Part shown: positions 30,509 to 39,831 of the stretch, in pieces | Layout: each line of letters opens with the position of its first letter | Numbering within the stretch: position 1 is the first letter of the stretch | Assembly (NCBI RefSeq): GCF_000350225.1 | Contig: NW_005179033.1 | Span: 1 to 64,000 of the forward strand | Direction: 5' to 3' | Length of the DNA: 64,000 bases | From: Chondrus crispus | Lineage: Eukaryota > Rhodophyta > Florideophyceae > Gigartinales > Gigartinaceae | Notes under the pieces: model-generated | Told to the model about the DNA's origin: nothing | Database searches by the model: none | The model's input: only the letters and a program-made list of their open reading frames with translations | Program-made: the position numbers and the translations under genes

Positions 30509-30568
30509 CCCCGCCGCGCCCCCCGCCGCTTGAACTTTGTCGCCCACTTACTCACCCTCTCATCCGCA

Positions 30569-31510
30569 ATGTTCAAGACACCCTTTCTCCTCGCCCTCTT
30601 TGTCGCCGCCGCGTGCGGCGCCGTCGTCTCACCGGAGGCCCCGATCCCGTCCCCTGATGCCGACGGTATGAGCATGATGGCCCCCATGCCGTCCCCAGGC
30701 GACCTCATGCCGTGGGAGAGCCCCTCTGCGGAGGAAGGTTCCGCATCCGCGCCCGGCGGAGGGATGAGCCCCTTTGGGGAGGAGGGTCCCGCATCCGCGC
30801 CCGGCGGAGGGATGAGCCCCTTTGGGGAGGAGGGTCCCGCATCCGCGCCCGGCGCAGGGATGAGCCCCTTTGGGGAGGACGGTCCCGCATCCGCGCCCGG
30901 CGGAGGGATGAGCCCCTCTGCGGAGGATGGTTCCGCCTCCACGCCCGGCGGAGGGATGCCGGCCGGCGCGCCTGAGGATTGCGAGGACCCGCCGTGCGGG
31001 GAGGCCATGAAGCCAGGGAAGATGATGGGCGGGCGCAAGAAGCGCGGACGCATGATGCCCGGACGCAAAGCGGGTCCGCGTATGAGAGAGGACGCCATGC
31101 CTGAGGCTTCAGGTGAGGTCGAAGCCGCCGCGCCGGGGAGGATGATGGGCGGACGCAAGAAGCGCGGACGCAAAGTGGGTCTGCGTAAGAGAGAGGACGC
31201 CATGCCCAAGGCTTCAGGTGAGGTCGAAGCCGCCGGTCCGGGGGGGAAGATGCGCGGACGCCAGAAAGATAAGCGCAAGAGTAAAGATGCGGTACCCGAG
31301 TCTTCGGGTGAGGTCGAAGCTGGCGAGGCAGAGGAATGCGCGGACCCACCGTGCAAGGGGAAAAGTAAGTCGGCGAAGGAGAAGCGTGTCGGAGAAAAGG
31401 AGGATGGTGACAAGAAGGACAAGAGTGAGAAGGACAAGAGCAAGAAGGATAAGGGCAAGAGCAAAGACAGTGCCCCCGAGGCGTCAGCCGAAGCTGAAGT
31501 CAGCGCGTAG
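30569..31510 (+). CDS. Secreted repeat protein, Met/Gly/Pro then Lys-rich
   Basis: The 313-residue product starts with a signal peptide (MFKTPFLLALFVAAACGAVV). Next come about five 16-residue repeats (EEGPASAPGGGMSPFG; DNA about 30728-30958), then three longer basic repeats containing MMGGRKKRGR and EDAMPEASGEVEA (about 31018-31326), and a Lys-rich tail. Two Cys pairs bracket the basic repeats (EDCEDPPCGE and EECADPPCKG). The ATG at 30569 is preferred over an upstream one because it directly opens the signal peptide. A long antisense frame exists but has no such signals. Family unknown; probably an extracellular-matrix or cell-wall protein evolving by repeat slippage. Confidence 0.65.
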   Translation: MFKTPFLLALFVAAACGAVVSPEAPIPSPDADGMSMMAPMPSPGDLMPWESPSAEEGSASAPGGGMSPFGEEGPASAPGGGMSPFGEEGPASAPGAGMSPFGEDGPASAPGGGMSPSAEDGSASTPGGGMPAGAPEDCEDPPCGEAMKPGKMMGGRKKRGRMMPGRKAGPRMREDAMPEASGEVEAAAPGRMMGGRKKRGRKVGLRKREDAMPKASGEVEAAGPGGKMRGRQKDKRKSKDAVPESSGEVEAGEAEECADPPCKGKSKSAKEKRVGEKEDGDKKDKSEKDKSKKDKGKSKDSAPEASAEAEVSA

Positions 31511-32780
31511 CCAATGAGCAGGGAAAGGTCGGTAGGCAAAGGCCTGGTGGGAGGGGAGGACCAAGGATGGCAAATTTGGCACAGAGTACGAGAAGCTGTG
31601 ACAAAAAGCAAGTAGATGGATAAATCGCATCCGTGCAACGCGGTACTACCGTAGCAGTAGTGAGCCAAATACCCGTCTTCACCACAGCCTTGGGAACCTT
31701 GCTATGCAGAGTCAGCCTCTGTTTTGCCACGGCAACTACATTGAATCTTGGCCTTGCACCCTCCCTCCTAGTTGCAGATGAGGAGCGATTTGCCCCGTTT
31801 AGGGCCAACCTCTCTTCTCAGAAGAAGATACATTAAATCGCAAGCGCAGAAACTCATTTTAGAACCGAATAGTTAACTTGCTCGACAATATTTTCGAACC
31901 GAATACGGGAGCGGTACTTCCGAAGACACGAAGCACCAACGGTACTGAGTGAGCACAAAAAAAATGAGCCCCTCAAGGATTGACGTCATAGTGAGGTTAG
32001 ATGTCATCTAGACACAATGCGAGGTTGTATGGCACCAATCCATTTCCTCGAGAGATGCTTTCAACGTTAATGTAGCATTATCCCCTCTTCGCTTGTCGCT
32101 ATTTTCTGTGCACCTGCACGGTCCTGCAGCAAACGCGAACAATTAGTCTCGCTCGAGAACGCACCGTTACATGCAGCAGCTGTCATGGCGAGAACGAACG
32201 CACCCTTTACATACTGTAGCGGTCATGGCGACACTCCGTCCATCCAGAATCAAGACTGGCGGCGATAGATCCACGCTCTGTCAAACGTGGCGGCGATTGC
32301 TTCACGCGCCAACACGCAGTCCATGCTAGACCGCCTTCCGCGGTGGGGCAACGCAGTAGCTTCCTTTCACTAGAAACAAAAGCCTTGCAGTGCAGTGCCG
32401 TCACAAGAGATGGAGGGCAGGTTTCTTCGGCCCCAACACGGTCTACCGGACCAGTTGCTGGCCATATGGCACTTCACAGACTTGGTTGACTCTTGATGTA
32501 GTGCATATCCACACCGTTTCACGGGGCTTTCGACATCGTCGCCTTTAATAGAGAAGAGCTGCACCTAAGTAGCCTTCCTGCCGTAAAAATTTTCTCGTGC
32601 GCGCCGCTTCAAACATGATTCTCGGGAGGAGTTGCATGTGAGACGACGGATCGTCTGTCAAAATGGCTCGAACGTAGACAAAAAAAACGATACCAAATTA
32701 CTCACAAGAGTAACAGTACCTTCATCATATATCTTGAGTTGCAGTTGCACTGTATCTGGAACACAGCACTTGCTTATTAC

Positions 32781-32896
32781 GAGACTGTTGCGATAACGTC
32801 TACCGTTACGAGACTGCTGCAATATCGTCTATCGTATCGAGACTGTTGCGATAACGTCTACCGTTACGAGACTGCTGCAATATCGTCTATCGTATC
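32781..32896. repeat. 58-bp tandem duplication of two 29-bp halves
   Basis: Two exact 58-bp units; each is two diverged 29-bp halves (GAGACTGTTGCGATAACGTC and GAGACTGCTGCAATATCGTC). Confidence 0.9.
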
Positions 32897-35131
32897 GACA
32901 GCGCAGAGCTTGTGAGGTGGTTATTGCACCGTAATTGCACATGGCATCGTTGCTACAGTATCACTGCCTCAGTGTGGACATGTAGTTGCACCACGTTACT
33001 GCAGACTGCGGTATTCTGACGACTACTTTGGTTATACAGTTTATCATGGCAGGCACGTGTTCCTACAACAATGCATTAGCGCTATCAAAGCCACAATGTG
33101 AACCCCTTCCTCGCAGTTGCTACGCTATCCTTCACTACACTGTACGTAAGTGTACTTTACTGCATCGCAGTTCCACTGGACTACAGCTACACCTCACTTT
33201 GCCCTTCTGGTAAAACCACAATGACATGGATACCATATTCTTGGAGAGCGCAACTGCATAGCATCATCCCATTTTCCCAATCTCCCGCTTTCTATTCGTA
33301 AGGAAAAGTATACAAGGCTTCTATGCGCGCTCCCTGACGCCATTTATCGCGAATATTACTACGCCTAGAAAACCGCTACGAAGCAAGTCTCGTCTCGGCC
33401 AGGGGCGAGACTCTTGCGCCACGCAGCGATTAACATCGACGAAAGGTATACAGTAATTATAAACGGACTCTTTCGCGACACGTTTCTATGAAGACGCTTA
33501 TGTGTTGGATGCGCTCAGAGTCCATCGATGCATTGAAAATTTACATAACCCGTCAATCAAATTGGGAGTTGTGTGGTAAAAGGAGAGCTCCGAAATTACC
33601 TGCTGCAGAGAAATCATGGAGTGCTTGCCCTTGAGACTAGTACTGATATGACCTGCGTTTGGGGATCACAGAAAGGACACTTCTCTGTGGTCAAAGACAA
33701 CACCAGCCGAAAAGGCATCGAAAGGCGGTCCAGGAGGAGCCGCTTGCAGCGTACGGCTTTGTGCGTTAAGCTTCGAGTGAATTGAGGTCGCAGGCGGAGC
33801 TGCCCAACGAAATGATGTGTCCTGTGCCACGTTGGCAAAGCATGTTGAGCTAACACATCTACTTTTTGTAAAGCTTCCTAACGTCGCCTAAAACATGAAT
33901 CTCGTTGTGCTTCGCCAGCTGTAGTTGTTTTGCCCGGCACTGAATATACCACAATTCCTTTCCGCGTCCACCGTGGAGTGCTTTGATAGACGCTACGGCA
34001 GGATAGCTGATTACTTATTACCTAAACAGTGAAGTCTGCTGCTGCCTACTCCATTGCCAGTCTTCGAGCCTTTCGCGGCAACAGTGCCAAACCTATGGCA
34101 TCCGTAAAATACTCCACGTTTCTCAGTTTGAATGAAGATTGATGGTAATGAGGTTCGTACATCACACGTATGGAATGAGTCAGCACCGTACAAGTGTTAT
34201 GCAACGCGAATGAGGGACGGAGAGGCGCGAATCATTATTTGTCATGCGTGGAGAGCCACCGGCATTGGAATATCAACAAGGACCATTAATATACCCTCGA
34301 TTTCCCACTTGACAACGAACTTCGTAAACATCTTGATAACGCAGCATGTATATGAAGCAATTTGCCGACCGGTTGCAAGAAGTGGCGATTCAGCGGCCTT
34401 GCTGTTTAGAGAAGAGGACCTTTTCAAACGCATTCTTTGGAGGCGTCTTTCGTTTATGAAGCGACACACACGGTGTGTTCTGTACCTTCGTGCAGCAATG
34501 AAGATGATCCAGGCCAAGCACGGCGTCAAGGCAATACGGCTCAGCCAGTAAGAAGATGTGAGATGCCCCACTCGTCAACATATCGGTCGATAGAAACTAA
34601 CATTACAACACCACCTGCTCCCCTCCACGAATCTCGCAATATCGCCCAGGAATTAATACATCCGAAAACGTCATACAATTCGCAGATCGCCTCTCTACTT
34701 CTGGTCCATGCGCGACAACAATACTAGGTCATCAGCACTGTCGGCAACATTTACAGCTGCACGTTCTGTCTCAATGTTATGAAAACCGGCCTGAGGGCAG
34801 AGGAGGTGCCCTGGTACTCGTGTCCCCGACACCAACGCAATTAATTATTTGTGTTATGTGTATCCCTGTGCTTGAACGTGTCTATTGGATGTGTGGTATT
34901 CCCCTGTCCTTCTATTCCGGCCGACTGTTCAATCTAAAGCTCGCCTTTAGATTTTTAGGAGAGCAGATCGCTTGAGGGCCCAACCCCTCCTAAATACCCC
35001 CCGGCTTTTCTCTCTAAGAAGTCTCCCTTCTCAGATTTAACGTTACTTCTGTCCGCATTCCACCACTCGAGAAGAGAGGAGCACATAGATAAACAAGTCC
35101 AGAGCACCCAATACGCCAGTGCATTTTGACT

Positions 35132-35190
35132 TATATAGAGAGTGCCATTCGTCGTAACTGTTGGCTACGACGAATGGCACTCTCTGTATA
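35132..35190. repeat. Hairpin, 20-bp perfect arms extended to 25
   Basis: AGAGAGTGCCATTCGTCGTA (35137-35156) and its complement (35166-35185) with a 9-nt loop; TATA-type bases extend the stem. Confidence 0.9.
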
Positions 35191-35594
35191 GAACGTAATC
35201 TCATTTGCAAGCATGTTTCTATACCTCAAACCTTCCAAAGCACCACTTGGCACCAGGACCAAATGGCTGAATGGTCCTTCGAAACATCTTGCATCTCGAG
35301 CGCTTCATCCCCATCAAGTCCAGCACCATTTTAACTGTGCTTACAGAGAATCCACATGCCCCTCTGCACGTACGGGAATGGGTTTCTCGCCTGCCATACA
35401 TACGGCATTCGAAAGGCGCCAATTGAATCGTCCTTCATGACGTCAGCACGTGGACTTCTCAGCTGTAGAAACCAGAAACGTCGGCAAAGGAACGCAATGC
35501 TGCTGATCTGCTCAATGGAACACCCATGCAGCTTGCACACACTAGCTAGCCTGTGCTCCCACAAGAGACGGAAATTATACATCACCCATTCGCA

Positions 35595-35601
35595 TATAAA
35601 T
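35595..35601 (+). promoter_or_regulatory. TATA box of Cys-rich secreted-protein gene
   Basis: TATAAAT lies 88 bp upstream of the ATG, leaving room for a 50-60-nt leader. Confidence 0.5.
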
Positions 35602-35682
35602 GACATGCAAGAACCACTCTCTCTGTCTCCCCGACCACCATCGCACCCTCCTAACTCATCTTCCATCTTCTAACTCGCCACG

Positions 35683-36423
35683 ATGACGTCTAAACTCTTT
35701 TTCTTGATTGCCCTTCTGGTTTGCACAGCCTGTTCCCTGTCTGTGGATGCAGACCATGCCTCTACTGCTTCTCGCACATTCATGAGGTCCTGTCCGTGCA
35801 AGTGCGTTGCGAACAAGCGCTTCTTCGGCCGCATTCGGCGCAACTGTAGCCGCGCCCGTCGCTTTGGCTGCAGAGTGTCTCTCTGCAAGTCGAGAACTGG
35901 GCGTCGGGGCATCAAGTGTTGTGAAAGCAGGATGCCGGACAGTACTCGGCGCCCAAGGCCCATGAAGCCAATGAAGACAATGATGCCGAGAAGGTCCATG
36001 GCCCCTGGCCCCATTATCATGACGATGACACCAGTGCCGACGATGCCGATTGGGCCTACCGGTCCCATCACGACCGCGCCGATGCCACCGACGATCACAG
36101 AAGACCCGTTTATGATGACACCAATGCCTAGCATGATGATGATGGAAAGTATGCAACCATCAGACATGCCGGGTGGTCCTTCATTCCCGTCGACTGTGCC
36201 AGGGTTTCCTTCTCTTTCGCCATTTCCCATCCCTGGCGAGGTGACGCCACAACCATCAGAGATGCCGGGTGGTCCTTCAGTCCCGTCGACTGTGCCAGGG
36301 TTTCCTTCTCTTTCGCCATTTCCCATCCCTAGCGGGGTGACGCCAGAAATGTCGGCCAGTCCAGTCGTCGTACCGCCGGTGGATGAATTTCCGCCAGTAG
36401 ACGAGACGCCGTTGGGATTCTGA
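35683..36423 (+). CDS. Secreted cationic Cys-rich protein with Met/Pro repeats
   Basis: The 246-residue product has a signal peptide (MTSKLFFLIALLVCTACSLS). A short Arg-rich domain with eight cysteines follows (residues 37-80, pattern C-x-C-x-C ... CC, including KCVANKRFFGRIRRNC), recalling cationic antimicrobial peptides, though no named family fits. The rest is Met/Pro/Thr-rich and ends with two 32-residue repeats encoded by near-identical 96-bp units (36154-36249 and 36250-36345). A TATA box lies at a fitting distance. Composition resembles the secreted protein at 30569. Role is inferred only as extracellular: defence peptide precursor or wall protein. Confidence 0.65.
   Translation: MTSKLFFLIALLVCTACSLSVDADHASTASRTFMRSCPCKCVANKRFFGRIRRNCSRARRFGCRVSLCKSRTGRRGIKCCESRMPDSTRRPRPMKPMKTMMPRRSMAPGPIIMTMTPVPTMPIGPTGPITTAPMPPTITEDPFMMTPMPSMMMMESMQPSDMPGGPSFPSTVPGFPSLSPFPIPGEVTPQPSEMPGGPSVPSTVPGFPSLSPFPIPSGVTPEMSASPVVVPPVDEFPPVDETPLGF
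36154..36345 (+). repeat. 96-bp coding tandem repeat, two units
   Basis: Both units encode PSxMPGGPSxPSTVPGFPSL followed by SPFPIP and keep the reading frame. Confidence 0.9.
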
Positions 36424-38058
36424 AATGCAAGTATGTCGTAGTCAGGACGGGTGGGTGCAGTAAGAAGTTGGCTTCTGCTCTCGGAGACTTGGTCAATAGG
36501 TCCACTTCGAAGTAGCTTACACTGAAGTTGCCACTCGACCAGAGCGTTGAGGGAGTGGTAGAAGTGACGCTGCGAAGACTTAGTCCCGTGGCGCCGTTGC
36601 ATGCGCAAGTCTTGTCATAATGCATGTATGAAGATTTAGATAAACACAAAATGAGTTCGGAATAGCATCGCTTGTAGCTCTTTCGTCACAATTACCATTC
36701 TTCAGCTGCTGCGATTCTACTGTCTACTATCTCTGCTCATTCTCACGCACGAATTGCAACGCTATCGACCGTAACTGTTGAATACCACAACCCTTCCCAT
36801 CCCCACAACGCACTCTCAACCATCGTCGGTCTATCCAACTCTCACCGACCCCCTGCTCGTCCAGATGTGTCGCCACGTCAAGCTGATACATATCTACACC
36901 CATTTAGACTTTCGACCAGACACCGCCTCGCCCAAAACACAGTTCGTCTTCGCCTTATCGTCGACGGCTTTCCACCAGATCTGCATGTACTCTTGTGTTC
37001 GAGTCAAGTTGGTCATCTCTCTCTGCTGTCTCAATGCGCAGTCCATCCAGACTCTTTCGTAGCCACTAAAACGTATGGAAAGTCCTGTTGCATACCGCGA
37101 AGGCGGCAAATGAAGCGGCTCCACGTCAGCGACAATACACTGGTGCAGTGCCCCAGTGGAGAGGTGCAAGTGCCCCCATGTCATTTTGGACCGGCCCGCG
37201 TTTCTTCAGACAGCTCCAAGAATGAAATTCAAATCACCTCGCCGCGTGTTGCAACGTACTGGATCACAATACCAGAGCAAGTTCCCGATTCCTCCACAAT
37301 ATTTTTTTTCGTTATGCAGAAGATGTCGCACATTTGTCATCTCCCAACCCTCCCATGCTCGTTGTAACTCCCCTGTTCCACACAGATTTCGCCCCGGAAC
37401 TAACTAGTTTCCCGATTCCCCTCAACTGTACACAGTTACGCACAGTACGCACATCCCGGGCTGTCAGTGAAGAACCACCACAAGTAATGGATCACGCACA
37501 ACAATATAGGAGAGGAGAGTGGAAAGCTGGAATGGTCCTTGGCATGAAATGCTGGGGTGCAGCCTCTCTGATACTATTGCCAGCTGTTCCGCTTATGTGG
37601 ATGATGCCAGTTCTATAATGCGCCTTTGGTTTGAGGTGTTTGCTTGCCCGCTGTGCTTTCGTGTAATTGAGCCAGAGCGTGGTGGCCAGATATTGCCTCA
37701 TGTTCTAAGTCTATTGCACGCCGAAGCGATCGTCGCCCGCACAGCTCCTTGATCATTCTCAAGGTGTGTTGTATGCTTGTATCGAACTATACTGTCCGTC
37801 ATCATGCGCTGGATTGAAATGTTGGTCTTATTTCAGGAAACTTGATTTATTTCTTCTATTTGGACATATTTAGCATTACTTGAGAACCACTTGCCATCTC
37901 ACGAATATCTGCGCCTTGTGATGCAAGATCGATGCCTCTATTTACTGATGCCTAATGCCTGTCTACCCTTTAAAGGGAGGTCAGGGATCCGTGATGCGAG
38001 ATCTTTACTTCTGTTTACTCAAGCCCAATGCCTGTCTATCTTATAAAGGGAGGCTCTA
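36424..38058. other. Intergenic, no gene supported
   Basis: Short frames only. At 37919-38055 a unit of about 65 bp is duplicated with divergence (AATGCCTGTCTA and AAAGGGAGG recur). Confidence 0.4.
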
Positions 38059-38548
38059 GTGTCTAGACGACAAGCAATTTGACCTCATATGACGTCAGTC
38101 ATGGCCTCATATGAGGCCAGCTTTTTTTTGCAAAAATATATAAATTAAATCGAAACTTTAAAACATTCAGTTTGGACACCATTTCTTTAACGTATACGCG
38201 CTCGGCAATAACATCTTGCAAAACATTGGGATGGCGGTTGTCAATGCACAGAGAGACTAAGAATCTAATGAAGTATCAATAATGAGTTGACTTTTTAAAC
38301 ACGCGTTTTGGTTTCGAAGATATCAACATAAAACGTTTTGAGGTTGGTCAAAAAAGGCTCCTTTTTGGGCATTTTAAAAATGGCTGGAGAAGACGTGCAG
38401 ATCTCACCAAACTCCACCCTTCCACAACGCAGAAGTCAACTGCCGTGTCGAGAGTATCTTTTTTCCATCTTGTTGAGCTAGCACAAGTCGAGAAAAATAA
38501 GTTGAAAAGTGCCCTCATATGAGGTCATTTTGTAGAGAAACGCATGTG
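38059..38548. mobile_element. Copy C of the GTGTCTAGACGAC TIR family
   Basis: Preceded by TA, it begins GTGTCTAGACGACAAG and contains TGACGTCA and GCCTCATATGAGGC palindromes. It then runs through the uninterrupted version of copy B's outer sequence to ATGGCTGGAGAAGACGTGCA and ends near AAAAGTGCCCTCATATGAGG. Its 3' terminus is more decayed than its 5' end. About 490 bp, non-autonomous. Confidence 0.65.
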
Positions 38549-39831
38549 ATTGTCAGGGCCAGTCCTAACAGGCGCTTTTCTTTTCTTTTGTTTTCCTTCA
38601 ACCAGTTGCGGTCACGCTATTGGCCGGATCATTTCATTAAATTAATCGCACGCCACAACGAATGTTACGCAGAACCACTGTAATGCTTGGTAATTCTGCG
38701 AACTGGTCGAAATCCATTGGCTAAAGGAAGTACCAATCCACACCCAGTCCATATGCACACTACTAAAATTCCATGGACTCGATGCGGTGCAGTGGCACTT
38801 GCAGTACAATGAAAGGGTGGAATTAAATCCAAATACGAGCACATGCAGATCAAAACATTAGTTCTCTCAACATTACAAACCAGACACAGTACCTTCTCCC
38901 GCCATTTTATGTGCACAACTCGGCCCTCCCCCGCCTCGACGCCCACGTGAAATTTGCGACAGTCGTTTGCTACTGTAGCATTTTACACTCTGTTTAAGAA
39001 ACGGAGCACCACCGGACGGCAGAAGGGTACCCAGAGTTCAGCACCCAGAGTTCAGCTTTTTGAAATCAAATGCCTCCTTGGCATCGATCATGAAATGGAG
39101 AGAAGCCGGGGAGGCTGCTCTCTAGTTCATGATCGATGATGAAGTGGCTTCGCCGAAATCCCTTTCCAGTGAACCACCCCGCCCTCGCTCCCTCCCCCGC
39201 GCCACCAACCCCCCTTCCCCCCCAAATAAGACCACGTCCCCTCCTCCCCGCCACCCCTACCTCGCGCCCGACCACCACGCCCCATCACCATCTTCCTCAC
39301 CTCCTCAGTACCGTGACCAACACACATCCTCCGACATGCTATTGTCCCCGCCACCGCGTCATCCTCCTAACATCGACACCGACACAGTCTCTCCCCGCAC
39401 CCTCCATCCCTTCCATATCTTTCGTTTCATATCTCAATCCAGCCCAGTTTTAGTCATGCACATCGAGGGACCTCATTATAGCAACACGTCGTCCAGCTTT
39501 GCTTTTGTCGAGCTACAGGGAGTCAGACTGGGCCATGTGCATGCGCGAGGAGGCGTTGCTGTACCTTCCATGCTGCATAGATCTGCAGACCGTCCAGACT
39601 CTGTTCCATTTCCGAGGAGTGGAACTATGGGATGGCATTACAGTAAAAACTACAGCAATGTGCTTCCGATTTTAGTGAAGAACTCAATAAAAACGGGGCG
39701 AGGGAAAGGAAAAACGAGAGGAAAGTCCTTTGTTAGGACTGGCCCTCAGTCGGCAACACCTGTGTGTGAGCACAACGGACACACGTGGGCGATTTGAGAT
39801 ACGTTGACAGACAGAACACGTGTGGAAGCTA
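38549..39831. other. Intergenic, no gene supported
   Basis: A hairpin lies at 39082-39138. A Pro/Ser-rich frame at 39129-39797 has no recognised domain and its N-terminal half is low complexity, so it is not called. Confidence 0.4.
39082..39138. repeat. Hairpin with 13-bp perfect outer stem
   Basis: CATCGATCATGAA pairs with TTCATGATCGATG; the inner 13 bp pair with three mismatches. Confidence 0.8.

Larger units (their letters stand above)
29435..30568. other. Intergenic, with TIR remnant and GC-rich tract
   Basis: A second lone TIR end (CATATGACGTCACTTGTCGT, then CTAGACAT) lies at 29590-29617. GC-rich sequence from 29640 has a short open stretch (LTARAIEAHGCDVALIARAA, plus strand) that could be a gene fragment but is too short to name. 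Copy 2 of the 80-bp repeat is at 29826-29899. The rest to 30568 is very GC-rich and gives long spurious frames. Confidence 0.45.
31511..35594. other. Long intergenic stretch, no gene supported
   Basis: About 4.1 kb with only short frames. It holds a decayed TIR end (TGACGTCATAGTGAGG and GTCATCTAGACACA near 31982-32018), the 58-bp tandem repeat at 32781 and the hairpin at 35132. A tRNA or other RNA gene was not seen. Confidence 0.4.

Noticed and set aside
30286-31668. Long minus-strand frame (about 460 codons) opposite the secreted repeat protein
   Set aside because: It mirrors a GC-rich repetitive gene; the plus strand has a signal peptide, Cys pairs, a TATA-like box and a lysine-rich tail, the minus frame has none.
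32740-32900. CRISPR-like direct repeats
   Set aside because: Simple tandem duplication without unique spacers, in a eukaryotic context.
39129-39797. Pro/Ser-rich frame of 222 codons
   Set aside because: Low-complexity composition, overlaps a hairpin, no domain or promoter signal.
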